From assembly GCF_023716865.1 (NCBI RefSeq), contig NZ_CP092417.1:1776001-1840000 (forward strand): DNA of 64,000 nucleotides. The letters are read 5' to 3'. Of the stretch, positions 9,056-16,364 are shown piece by piece. Position 1 is the stretch's first letter; each line of letters opens with the position of its first letter. Below the pieces are notes generated by a model. That model saw nothing but the letters and a program-made list of their open reading frames with translations, made no database searches and was not told the origin of the DNA. Source of the DNA: Endozoicomonas sp. SCSIO W0465 (lineage in GTDB: Bacteria > Pseudomonadota > Gammaproteobacteria > Pseudomonadales > Endozoicomonadaceae). Made by a program: the position numbers and the translations under genes.

Positions 9056-9085
9056 TTAGTATGGGTTGCCTGTCGTGTATTTCAA
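9056..9085 (-). promoter_or_regulatory. Repeated prophage promoter P1
   Basis: The minus strand has -35 TTGAAA, an exact 18-bp spacer and -10 TACTAA. The spacer (TACACGACAGGCAACCCA) is almost identical in three other places (9621, 10574, 11284). It drives the unit of the split paralogue gene and 8171-8374. A terminator for the previous unit abuts the -35 box. Confidence 0.75.
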
Positions 9086-9116
9086 TTAAAAAATACCGCT
9101 CGGTGATAAGCGGTAT
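9086..9116 (-). terminator. Rho-independent terminator upstream of P1
   Basis: On the minus strand ATACCGCT and AGCGGTAT pair in a perfect 8-bp stem (9109-9116 with 9093-9100), followed by TTTTTAATT. It closes the unit ending with the gene at 9128-9367. The T-run runs directly into the -35 box of P1, making a compact terminator-promoter cassette. Confidence 0.8.
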
Positions 9117-9127
9117 TTCTTTACCGT

Positions 9128-9367
9128 TTACTCTGCATCTAAGATAGCTGATTTCAGATTGGCATACTCGAAGTATTTATTCATTGCGCCGATGACGTCG
9201 CCTTTATAGCTGTCGTAAATTGTATCGCTGGTGCTGTAGTCGTCATTGATTAAATAGACTAATACCACGGCGGTTGTCTCATCAACTAATTGAAACTCAA
9301 TGAAGCAGCGCCCACGGTTGTTAGTATGTTCCATTATTTCTGGTAGTAGTGCGAATTTATGTTTCAT
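9128..9367 (-). CDS. Small phage protein of unknown function (79 aa)
   Basis: I do not recognise the family. The product begins MKHKFALLPEIMEHTNNRGR and contains an alternating hydrophobic stretch (CFIEFQLVDETTAVVLVYL) that suggests beta strands, then an acidic, Tyr/Ser-rich loop. ATG 9367 follows CAGGAGTAATCGCT. It is the second gene of the P2 unit, 5 bp after 9373-9588, and is followed 12 bases on by a terminator. Confidence 0.6.
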   Translation of the reverse strand: MKHKFALLPEIMEHTNNRGRCFIEFQLVDETTAVVLVYLINDDYSTSDTIYDSYKGDVIGAMNKYFEYANLKSAILDAE

Positions 9368-9372
9368 AGCGA

Positions 9373-9588
9373 TTACTCCTGATTTAATTCGTCTGCTCTA
9401 TTGATACTCCAGTCAAACTTATCTTTAAAAACTTTGGCTTCGTCAGGTGTCAAGTACAGTCTATGATTTCCGATCACTATCATTACCTGATATTGATTCG
9501 TATCACAGTCTTTAGTTATTCCAGAAGAAAATGAGCCGGTCTCTAATGTTTTGTCTCTACCTCGCTTCATTATTTTTTTGAGTTCCAT
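9373..9588 (-). CDS. Small phage protein of unknown function (71 aa)
   Basis: The family is not recognised. The protein begins MELKKIMKRGRDKTLETGSF and has a segment NQYQVMIVIGNHRLYLTPDEA of strand-like character. I chose ATG 9588 because GAGGTG lies 6 bases upstream; a GTG three codons earlier overlaps that ribosome site. It is the first gene downstream of promoter P2. Confidence 0.6.
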   Translation of the reverse strand: MELKKIMKRGRDKTLETGSFSSGITKDCDTNQYQVMIVIGNHRLYLTPDEAKVFKDKFDWSINRADELNQE

Positions 9589-9620
9589 TTTTCGCACCTC
9601 ATTTTTCGTTGTTGTTATTT

Positions 9621-9650
9621 TAACTATGGGTCGCCTGACGTGTATTTCAA
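9621..9650 (-). promoter_or_regulatory. Repeated prophage promoter P2
   Basis: The minus strand has -35 TTGAAA, an 18-bp spacer differing at two positions from P1, and -10 TAGTTA. It precedes the genes at 9373-9588 and 9128-9367. No stem-loop precedes it, unlike P1 and P3. Confidence 0.72.
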
Positions 9651-9659
9651 TAAATTTTT

Positions 9660-9857
9660 TTAGTCCCTGACCAGCGGCAAATCAGCTGATAAGCGGGTGT
9701 AGAAAAGCTCTATTCCATTTACGTGTTTACCAGCCTCGGCTATATGTTCGGCTAGGCTCGCCAGCTTCTCGGCTAATAGAGCTACTCGCTTCGCCTCAAT
9801 CATTGCCGAGCATACTAGCTCGGCATTGTCGGTAACTAGTAGAGTGTGTGCGTTCAT
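9660..9857 (-). CDS. Small phage protein of unknown function (65 aa)
   Basis: The function is unknown. The sequence (starting MNAHTLLVTDNAELVCSAM) is Ala/Glu/Leu-rich and probably helical, with a possible amphipathic helix EAKRVALLAEKLASLAEHI. ATG 9857 follows GAGGCTACGACC. It lies 16 bp after the rejoined end of the gene at 9874-10319 and is the last gene of the P3 unit. Confidence 0.6.
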   Translation of the reverse strand: MNAHTLLVTDNAELVCSAMIEAKRVALLAEKLASLAEHIAEAGKHVNGIELFYTRLSADLPLVRD

Positions 9858-9873
9858 GGTCGTAGCCTCGCTG

Positions 9874-10319
9874 TTAAAACTTCATACTCTTTTCGAGCTT
9901 TTTGAGTTCGTCTGTCAGGGTTTTCAGTTTGGCTCTTTTCGTATTGCAGACTGCTGATTTCATAAATCAGGCTGGAATCCTCCTGTGGCAGGGCTTGGCA
10001 ATATTTAGCCAGCAGTTTCCTGAAGGCATTGTATATCAAGGCCTTTGGCCAATTTTCATTGCAGAGCAGTCTGTAACCCGAAAAGAGCCTTCAGTTTTTT
10101 GGGTTTCGGTATGGTGATGCTTACTTCGTCTACGCTCTCCATCCACTCTTCATCGTCGGTGTATTTTTTCATATCTCCCGCTACTTCAACGGTGAAAAAT
10201 CGGGAGATAGTTTCCAGCCAAGATACAGTAGACTTCAGGTCGTCTAATACAGGCTTCATTTCCTCTGCTCTCATGATCTTGGTTTCGATTGATTCTTTTA
10301 ATTGCTTTGTTGTTTTCAT
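9874..10319 (-). pseudogene. Small phage gene (92 aa when rejoined), split by a MITE
   Basis: The function is unknown. The protein begins MKTTKQLKESIETKIMRAEE and is probably helical. A 159-bp MITE (9931-10089) interrupts it after PKPKKLK. Removing the MITE and one TTCAGTTT copy restores exactly 93 codons, ending TLTDELKKLEKSMKF. Its ATG overlaps the stop of the preceding gene (TAATG), so the two are translationally coupled. In its present form the product runs into the MITE and ends in FGLQTALQ. Confidence 0.85.
9931..10089 (+). mobile_element. ISL3-end MITE, subfamily B, copy 1 (159 bp)
   Basis: The inward ends are GGCTCTTTTCGTATTGCAG and GGCTCTTTTCGGGTTACAG, with the ISL3-like GGCTCT tip. 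The flanking 8-bp direct repeat is TTCAGTTT (9923-9930 and 10090-10097). The interior differs from subfamily A. An apparently identical copy lies in the opposite orientation at 48908-49066. Confidence 0.9.
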
Positions 10320-10540
10320 TATTGCGCCCTCGCTATCTTTAAATCGGTAATGGTAAATCCTGTAGTCATTGTCGGCGCTGGTATGTTTCCAGTCTGTATA
10401 TCAAAAGCAATATCAGACTCGGCTAAACAATATGCTTCAGAATCATCAACGGCGGTCAGGGTGCCAGTGATTTCTTTTTTCTGGTTCTTGCCAGCTTGTA
10501 TTTCAAAATAAACTGTTGCTGTATATACGTGGTTGTTCAT
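10319..10540 (-). CDS. Small phage protein of unknown function (73 aa)
   Basis: I do not recognise it. The sequence begins MNNHVYTATVYFEIQAGKNQ and alternates polar and hydrophobic residues, consistent with a small beta-sheet protein. ATG 10540 follows CGAGGGACGCAGC. It is the first gene after promoter P3, and its stop overlaps the next start by one base. Confidence 0.6.
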   Translation of the reverse strand: MNNHVYTATVYFEIQAGKNQKKEITGTLTAVDDSEAYCLAESDIAFDIQTGNIPAPTMTTGFTITDLKIARAQ

Positions 10541-10573
10541 GCTGCGTCCCTCGTTTTTCGTTGTTGTTATTTT

Positions 10574-10603
10574 TTAATATGGGTTAGCAGTCGTGTATTT
10601 CAA
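10574..10603 (-). promoter_or_regulatory. Repeated prophage promoter P3
   Basis: The minus strand has -35 TTGAAA, an 18-bp spacer (ACGACTGCTAACCCA variant) and -10 TATTAA. It precedes the three-gene unit 10540-9660. The terminator of the P4 unit lies directly upstream. Confidence 0.75.
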
Positions 10604-10634
10604 TTAAAATTTACCGCTCGGTGATAAGCGGTAA
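10604..10634 (-). terminator. Rho-independent terminator upstream of P3
   Basis: On the minus strand TTACCGCT and AGCGGTAA form an 8-bp stem (10627-10634 with 10611-10618) around the same loop as the terminator near 9100, followed by an A/T-rich run ATTTTAATT. It ends the unit whose last gene stops at 10654. Confidence 0.75.
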
Positions 10635-10653
10635 TTGTGCGGATAAGCGGGTG

Positions 10654-10878
10654 TTAGTCTAAATAAATAAAAAAGCAGTCTTTACTTATATCATCTTCTA
10701 ATACTCTGCGAGCCTTCATTACTTTCAACAGATCATCTTCGGAAAATTCAAATTGCTGATCATCATCATCTGTAGATAGATAATGGTCGGCGGCTCGCTT
10801 TAATTCGTTGGTAATTAAATCTAACTGTGATAATTCATCGTGTAGGAGATTCAGTAGCGTCTGCTTTTCTTTCTTCAT
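10654..10878 (-). CDS. Small phage protein of unknown function (74 aa)
   Basis: The function is unknown. The protein begins MKKEKQTLLNLLHDELSQLD and is probably helical, with an acidic stretch (YLSTDDDDQQFEFSEDD) in the middle. ATG 10878 follows GGAGCATACCACC; a longer frame that begins inside the preceding gene is unlikely to be used. It follows the hairpin at 10910-10931 and precedes a terminator. Confidence 0.6.
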   Translation of the reverse strand: MKKEKQTLLNLLHDELSQLDLITNELKRAADHYLSTDDDDQQFEFSEDDLLKVMKARRVLEDDISKDCFFIYLD

Positions 10879-10909
10879 GGTGGTATGCTCCAGTAGGGTA
10901 AAAGGTTTT

Positions 10910-10931
10910 GAGCAGGCTCTCCAGCCTGCTC
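10910..10931 (-). other. GAGCAGGCT hairpin behind the paralogue gene
   Basis: GAGCAGGCT and AGCCTGCTC pair in a perfect 9-bp stem with a 4-base loop, just after the stop of the gene at 10940-11236. It matches the hairpin at 8396-8417 after the paralogous gene. There is no T-run. Confidence 0.65.
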
Positions 10932-10939
10932 GCTCCTGA

Positions 10940-11236
10940 TTAGATTCTGAACACTGGCTTTTCTTCTTTCTCACCGTGTTCAAATTTATTCACTAATTCA
11001 GCGAGTGCGGATTGCAGAGCCTCTTTGATCTTATCGGCTTGCTCGTCTGTATAGTCGTAGCGAGACTTATCAGCGAGTGCGCCAACACGGTCAATTAAGC
11101 GGAGAGTCTTAACCATTCTGATATTGGCAATCTCAACGAATTTTTCTGATTTAGATTTTTTGGTTTTCATGGGCTTCTCTCCCTGTTGCTTTTTAGTAGT
11201 AGTTTTTTTAGTGGCTGTTTTGTTTGTAGTAGTCAT
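10940..11236 (-). CDS. Small phage protein (98 aa), intact paralogue of the split gene at 8.4-9.0 kb
   Basis: The function is unknown. The N-terminus is Thr/Lys-rich (MTTTNKTATKKTTTKKQQG), which looks like a basic, possibly nucleic-acid-binding tail. The rest is a predicted helical domain with the shared core NIRM-K-L-LI-RV--LAD-S-Y-YT-EQADKIKEAL. ATG 11236 follows AAGGAGCAACACA. It is the first gene after promoter P4. The duplicate unit at 8.4-9.0 kb has the same order: promoter, paralogue, hairpin, second small gene. Confidence 0.7.
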   Translation of the reverse strand: MTTTNKTATKKTTTKKQQGEKPMKTKKSKSEKFVEIANIRMVKTLRLIDRVGALADKSRYDYTDEQADKIKEALQSALAELVNKFEHGEKEEKPVFRI

Positions 11237-11283
11237 TGTGTTGCTCCTTGCTTTTGATTATTGATTTTGCCTTGCTTGTACTT

Positions 11284-11313
11284 TTACTATGGGTTGCCTG
11301 TCGTGTATTTCAA
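11284..11313 (-). promoter_or_regulatory. Repeated prophage promoter P4
   Basis: The minus strand has -35 TTGAAA, an 18-bp spacer identical to that of P1 and -10 TAGTAA. It drives the unit of 10940-11236 and 10654-10878. The four promoters together form a small regulon. Confidence 0.75.
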
Positions 11314-11579
11314 ATTATTTTTTAATTTTTTTCGTCCCTCTTTATATAGGTTTTTCGCCCTTTTTTCTGGTAGCTGCCTCACCTGGCATTCGCTAGACCT
11401 CGCTGATAAGCGGGTGACCTGGCTTACTGCCGGGGTCCCTAGAGTTCTTTCTTCGTTGCGGGTTCTAGTGGGCGCGGTGTTTCGTTAGCGCCAGAACTCA
11501 AAAATGGGTATACATTTTTTTGAAAAGGCTGGATTTCACGATGAAAACAGGCTGAAAGGCAATTCATTGGTATACAAAT
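11314..11579. other. Non-coding stretch upstream of promoter P4
   Basis: No supported gene is seen. The stretch holds a T-rich tract, a GC-richer part near 11380-11490 and the short repeated motif GGTATACA (11507 region, and a variant near 11568). It could carry an operator or origin-like function, but nothing is demonstrable. Confidence 0.4.
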
Positions 11580-11601
11580 AGCCCTGAATAGAATCAGGGC
11601 T
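11580..11601 (-). terminator. Hairpin terminator after the DUF3768 gene
   Basis: AGCCCTGA and TCAGGGCT pair in a perfect 8-bp stem 9 bases downstream of the gene stop at 11610, followed on the minus strand by ATTTGTAT. The T content is modest, so termination strength is uncertain. Confidence 0.65.
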
Positions 11602-11609
11602 GGCCTGAA

Positions 11610-11963
11610 TCAATAATCAATGGCGAGCATGACGGTTAAAACCCTAATTGTTTTGGATAAGTCCTCTGGATTCTCCGATCCGTGCTCTAACTCACGGTCG
11701 TAATAATCGAATTTGATAAATATTTTTTCATTATCAAAATCGAGTGATAACCAATCATGTTCACCGTATGGATCATTGTCTTCATGGAAGTTATCAAAGT
11801 TGGCAATAGCTGTTGCTAAACCAATCTTGTCTTTAATGGTATGAGTTAGATTGGCAGTCATCATTACAATATATAAACAGCCTTCGCTTTCTAGCTTTTC
11901 TTTTTCCTCGGGATCAATTAGCGAGCGCCGAACCCTGTCATTATAAATAGCTATAGATTTCAT
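11610..11963 (-). CDS. DUF3768 family protein (117 aa)
   Basis: The sequence fits DUF3768, a family of unknown biochemical role seen on plasmids, phages and integrative elements. Family hallmarks are visible: NDR near the N-terminus, the FDNFHEDNDPYGEHDW segment, the FIKFDYYD strand and the closing RVLTVMLAIDY. The ATG has a strong ribosome site (GGAGG, 8 bases away). It is transcribed away from the terminase genes, with the divergent 126-bp gap containing both start regions. A hairpin follows its stop. Confidence 0.8.
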   Translation of the reverse strand: MKSIAIYNDRVRRSLIDPEEKEKLESEGCLYIVMMTANLTHTIKDKIGLATAIANFDNFHEDNDPYGEHDWLSLDFDNEKIFIKFDYYDRELEHGSENPEDLSKTIRVLTVMLAIDY

Positions 11964-12089
11964 AATTAGTACCTCCGTATTGATTAGCTATTGTTATGGT
12001 TCCGGGGCTTATATAGGTCATCAGCCGCCTACCCGCTTATTTTTTGATATAGCGGCAAAAAAATAGGGATAACGCTCGGATGCAACTAT

Positions 12090-12584
12090 ATGGCACTACT
12101 TACACAGGCCGAGTTTGCCAGACAACAGGGCTTTACCAGAGGCTATGTCACCAAGCTGATTAATAAGGGCATTATCAAATTGGTGAATAAAAAGGTTGAT
12201 TCAGCCGCAGCCATAAAAGCCATTGAGAAAAACACTGACCCATCAAAACACCGTCCCTCAAAAGCAAAGCAAATTAGTCAACCGGCAGAAATTCTCCCGG
12301 CAGGTGGCCAGCCCGGAGCGGTTGATTTCGTCACAGCCCGGACGATGCGAGAAGCCTTCCGGGCAAAGCTGGCAAAGCTTGATTTTGAAGAACGGAGCGG
12401 CCAGCTCACTGATGCGACCAAAGTTAAAAACGATGCCTTCAAAGCCGGTCGGATTATCCGGGATGAACTGTTGGCCATACCGGATCGCTTAGCTGATGTA
12501 CTCGCCGCAGAGGACGATGCCGGGGAAGTTCGGAAGATTATTTTTGAAGAACTGGAACTGGTATTAAATCGCCTATGCAAGTAG
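12090..12584 (+). CDS. Phage terminase small subunit (Nu1-like)
   Basis: The small terminase subunit recognises the packaging site on phage DNA and recruits the large subunit. Residues 1-45 form a winged-helix/HTH-like start (LTQAEFARQQGFTRGYVTKLINKG), the DNA-binding part in lambda gpNu1. A Lys/Pro-rich linker and a helical C-terminal region (REAFRAKLAKLDFEERSGQL, then RDELLAIPDRLADVLA) follow. The 164 residues compare with 181 in lambda. The ATG at 12090 has only a weak ribosome site. The stop overlaps the start of the large subunit (ATGCAAGTAG), the usual coupling. Confidence 0.85.
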   Translation: MALLTQAEFARQQGFTRGYVTKLINKGIIKLVNKKVDSAAAIKAIEKNTDPSKHRPSKAKQISQPAEILPAGGQPGAVDFVTARTMREAFRAKLAKLDFEERSGQLTDATKVKNDAFKAGRIIRDELLAIPDRLADVLAAEDDAGEVRKIIFEELELVLNRLCK

Positions 12585-14482
12585 AGCAATCCCCATACTT
12601 TGAAGGCTTCTTTAAAGGACTCTTACCGGATACCCGTCTAACCGTTTCCGAGTGGGCTGACAAGAAAAGAGTCCTCCCGGCAAAAGCGGCAAAAGAAGCG
12701 GGGCGGTGGCGGACTGCCAGAACGCCTTATTTAAAAGAGATCATGGATGCCCTCTCGCCATCTTCTCCGATAGAGAAAGTGGTGTTTATGAAAGGGGCGC
12801 AGGTCGGCGGCACGGAATGCGGTAATAACTGGCTCGGCTATGTCATCGACCATACACCGGGTCCGATGATGTATGTATTGCCAACGCTGGAACTGGCCAA
12901 GCGTACCTCCAAGCAGCGTATCGCTCCGATGATCGAGGAAATGCCTGATCTGAAAGAGAAGGTAAAAGACCCTCGAAGCCGTGATAGCGGCAATACCCTA
13001 ATGAGTAAAGAGTTCCCGAACGGTGTGCTTATTATGACCGGGGCGAACTCTGCGGCAGGCCTCCGCTCAATGCCTGCCAGGTTCCTCTTTATGGATGAGA
13101 TTGATGCCTATGACGATGATGTTGATGGCGAAGGTAGCCCAATCAATCTCGCTATAAAACGGACAGCAACCTTTAGCCGAAATCGCAAAATCCTGATGGT
13201 CAGTACTCCGAACATAGCGGAGACGAGCAAGATTGAAGCCGCTTATGATGACAGCGATAAACGTCGCTATTTGGTTCCCTGCAATGCCTGTGATCATTAC
13301 CAGCCGATTGTCTGGTCACAAATCCGATTTGATGACGGGGATTCTTCGACGACAAGATTTGAATGTATTCGGTGCAGTCATCAGCATTTTGAGAAAGACA
13401 AGCCTCGCATGCTCGCTAATGGCTACTGGCAAGCAGAGATGGAAAAGAGCGAAAAGGTAGCAGGCTTTCACCTCAGTTCACTCTATAGCCCGAATGGCTG
13501 GTACAGCTGGCAGAATGCCGTGGAGGATTTTCTAGCGGCAGAAAAGAACCCGATCCAGTTAAAAGACTGGACGAATACGGTGCTTGGTGAGACGTGGGTT
13601 GAAAAGGGTGAAACCGTCGAGCATGCACTGCTTTATCAGCGGAGGGAGCATTACTCGGTAGAAGTCCCTTGGTGGGTTGAAGTCCTGACCATTGGCTGTG
13701 ACGTTCAGGATGATCGTATCGAGTTTGAAGTCACCGGTTGGGGTGCGGGTGAGGAAAGCTGGTCAATCGACTACGTCCGCTTATACGGTGACCTTTCCCG
13801 TCAACCGATATGGGATGCCCTCGGTGAAATGTTCCGCAAAAGCTACACCCGTCAAGACGGGATCAAGATGAATGTAGTGCAGGCCTGTATCGACTCCGGT
13901 GGTCACTTTACCGATGAAGTCTATGCCTTCTGTCGAAAGCAGGGAGCGGATTGGGTTATCCCGATCAAAGGGAGCTCTCAGGCTGGCAAGCCGATAGCGA
14001 CCTTCCCGAAAACCCGGAATAAAAAGGGTGTTTACCTCACCATTATCGGGACGGATACCGCAAAAGAACTGATCTATCAGCGTTACCGCATCTTGGAGCC
14101 GGGAGCGGGTTATTGCCATTGGCCGATCAAGGACTGTTTTGATGAAGACTATTTCAAACAGGCAACCGCTGAAGAAAAGATCAAGAAATACAAGCTTGGT
14201 GTCCCTTATTTTACTTGGGATGCCAAAAGCCGGAGAAACGAGGCGCTGGATTGCCGTGTCTATTCTCTCGCTGCTATTCGCATCTTGCAGCAGCATCGAG
14301 GAATCAATCTCGAACGACTGGCATCCTCACGACCCTCGCCTGAAACTCCACTGGATGAAGAAGGCCAAGAAGAAACGCAGAAGCTAGGCCGACCGATCCG
14401 GCGATCCTCCAAGAGTTCCTACCTAGTTCTCGTCCAAAAACACAACCAATTGAAAACTGTAGATTTTATCCTGAAAAATTAA
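12575..14482 (+). CDS. Phage terminase large subunit (lambda gpA-like), C-terminal tail replaced by IS
   Basis: This is the packaging motor and nuclease that cuts concatemeric DNA and threads it into the prohead. The ATPase part shows a Walker A-like KGAQVGGT (about residues 73-80) and a Walker B RFLFMDEIDAYD (about 168-179). The nuclease part begins near CDVQDDRIEFEV (about 377). At 14425 an ISNCY-type element interrupts the gene. The native end would have been SYLNG followed by TAA at 16138-16140, giving 619 residues. The IS replaces the last two residues with 18 foreign ones and a new stop, so the protein could still work. It may, however, be cut off from downstream transcription by the IS. 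Confidence 0.92.
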   Translation: MQVEQSPYFEGFFKGLLPDTRLTVSEWADKKRVLPAKAAKEAGRWRTARTPYLKEIMDALSPSSPIEKVVFMKGAQVGGTECGNNWLGYVIDHTPGPMMYVLPTLELAKRTSKQRIAPMIEEMPDLKEKVKDPRSRDSGNTLMSKEFPNGVLIMTGANSAAGLRSMPARFLFMDEIDAYDDDVDGEGSPINLAIKRTATFSRNRKILMVSTPNIAETSKIEAAYDDSDKRRYLVPCNACDHYQPIVWSQIRFDDGDSSTTRFECIRCSHQHFEKDKPRMLANGYWQAEMEKSEKVAGFHLSSLYSPNGWYSWQNAVEDFLAAEKNPIQLKDWTNTVLGETWVEKGETVEHALLYQRREHYSVEVPWWVEVLTIGCDVQDDRIEFEVTGWGAGEESWSIDYVRLYGDLSRQPIWDALGEMFRKSYTRQDGIKMNVVQACIDSGGHFTDEVYAFCRKQGADWVIPIKGSSQAGKPIATFPKTRNKKGVYLTIIGTDTAKELIYQRYRILEPGAGYCHWPIKDCFDEDYFKQATAEEKIKKYKLGVPYFTWDAKSRRNEALDCRVYSLAAIRILQQHRGINLERLASSRPSPETPLDEEGQEETQKLGRPIRRSSKSSYLVLVQKHNQLKTVDFILKN

Positions 14483-16125
14483 GTGGAGCCCTACTGCTAT
14501 CTGGCGACTAAACTTCCCAAGAGCAAGAAACATAAGGGATTGCCAAAAACAGAGGACTCCAAATGCGCAAAAAACGCAACCCGCAGTGTAGTATGGAACT
14601 CCATTACGTACCTCATGAAATCTGCTCCCAGCTTTCCGGTATCTCGCAATGGCTTGACGCCCATCCACAGTTCAATGACTGGATTTATGAGGACTTAAGT
14701 TCTGGTGATAAACAGAACACTGGGCGGAACGGACTATCAGCAGAATCCGTTCTTCGTGCGGCACTCCTGAAACAGTATTTGAATTGTGATTATGACTACT
14801 TGTCGTTTGTTTTGATGGACTCCATGCTCTTTCGAGACTTTTGTCGCCTCGAACCAAACCAGCGCCCCAGTCGCTCCAGTTTGCATGGGCTCATCAGCCT
14901 TCTTACTGCATCTACATGGGAACGGATTAATAACTGTCAGCTAATGACCGCTAAAGATCAGGGTATTGAAAAAGGGCGCACTGTGGCTATTGACAGCACA
15001 GTCACCGAATCGGATATCAAACCTCCTTGCGACAGTGATCTTTTAGCCAGTTCCGTTAAAGAAATTTGTCGGCTGCTGGAACGGGGACAAACACTGACAG
15101 CGACACCGCTTTATGAATATACCCATCACAACCGAGCCGTAAAAGATGCGGCCAGAAAATGCATCTACGCTGGCAAAGAGAGCGGCATCAGCATTATAAA
15201 AAACTGCTGCAGTTGACCCGAAAATCCCGGAAGGTACTTATCGAAGCTACTGTCACGCTAGCAAACGCCCGTCAGCAGGGGCAGTGTCTCCTGGCTGATG
15301 ATGCCGACAAGTGGCAGGCCGATGTGGATCACCTGTTACCCCTGGTGGATGCAATAGTCTCCCAGACAGAGCGCAGGGTCTTTAAGGGTGAAAAGGTGCC
15401 AGCCCAGGAAAAAGTGGTTAGCCTGTATGAACCCCATACGGATATCATCGTAAAAGACAGGCGGCAAGTACAGTATGGCCATAAACTGAACCTGGTTCAG
15501 GGAAAAAGTCGATTGATCCTGGACCTGGTTATTGAGGAAGGTAACCCAGCGGATTCGGACCAATTCATTCCGATGATGGAAAGACAAAAAGAAATTTATG
15601 GTCGTGTACCTCGCCAGACAAGCGGTGACGGCGGATACGCGTGTCGCGCTAATTTGGAAAAAGCCAAGGCCATGGGAATCAGCGATGTAGCTTTTAATAA
15701 GAAGCGCGGACTTGAAGTCGAAGAGATGACTAAAAGTCAGTATGTGTATAAAACGCTCTTTCGCTTCCGGGCAGGTATTGAAGCGGGAATTTCGTGGCTA
15801 AAGAGATGTTTTGGGCTATCACGTTGCCACTGCAAGGGTTCTGAGCGTTTTGATTCTCATTGCTGGTTATCGGTGGTCTGTTACAACCTGGTGATTCTGG
15901 CCAGACACCCGGCACCATCATGATAGCCACCTCCACGCTACATGAAAGTACCTTTCCAGCATGGTGGGAGGATGTTTTCTGCCTGCTTTTCGCGTTTTTC
16001 TCCAATATCCGTCCCAGATTAGAGAAAAAAAGGGAAGAGTTTTTGCGGCTCTCTGGAATTTCAGGAAATATCAAAACGAACGTACAATCTAATTATGATT
16101 GCCTGATGCGTTTTTGGACGAGAAC
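14426..16125 (+). mobile_element. ISNCY-type (ISDol1-like) element, copy 1 (1700 bp)
   Basis: Ends are GTTCTCGTCCAAAAACACAA and GTTCTCGTCCAAAAACGCA (read inward). The flanking direct repeat is TACCTA (14420-14425 and 16126-16131). If the flanking A/T are counted as part of the element, the duplication would be the 4 bases ACCT. The rejoined length of the second copy (25981-30498) is 1701 bp, one base longer, matching the single-base deletion in this copy's transposase. The ISNCY/ISDol1 assignment is from memory of the transposase type and is less certain than the boundaries. Confidence 0.85.
14563..15923 (+). pseudogene. ISNCY/ISDol1-like transposase with a 1-nt frameshift
   Basis: The transposase reads in two overlapping frames (14563-15216 and 15159-15923). 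Copy 2 shows the intact version: it reads GCAAAGAAGAGCGG where this copy has GCAAAGAGAGCGG near 15180, so one A is missing here. Catalytic-type segments are visible on either side: TVAIDSTVTESD in the first part, and TSGDGGYACRANLEKAKAMG and RFRAGIEAGISWLKRCFGL in the second. This copy should not make a full transposase unless ribosomes shift frame at this point. Confidence 0.85.
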
Positions 16126-16161
16126 TACCTAAACGGATAACAGCCCTGAGCGAGAAAAGCC

Positions 16162-16362
16162 ATGTTCACGGAAGAAGAATATCGAGCACTGAAGCGTGCG
16201 GTGTTGCTGCGTGATACCCGTGTCGTCGAATTTGAAGGCCGGAGAGTCGAGTTCAGCAGCTTTGCCGAAATGGAGCGTCGTTTGCAGGCGATTGAACGGG
16301 AGTTGATCAAGCAGCAGAAGCGTCCCAAGCAATACGGCATCTATTCGTCAAAAGGAGTTTGA
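16162..16362 (+). CDS. Phage head-tail connector gpW-like protein (66 aa)
   Basis: In lambda, gpW joins the DNA-filled head to the tail connector. This product (starting MFTEEEYRALKRAVLLRDT) has the size (lambda gpW 68 residues) and position, between terminase and portal, expected for it. It consists of an N-terminal helix, a short strand pair (TRVVEFEGRRVEFSS) and a C-terminal helix with a basic tail. Recognition rests on size, order and general pattern. It ends 2 bp before the portal start, so the two are likely coupled. Confidence 0.8.
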   Translation: MFTEEEYRALKRAVLLRDTRVVEFEGRRVEFSSFAEMERRLQAIERELIKQQKRPKQYGIYSSKGV

Positions 16363-16364
16363 GA

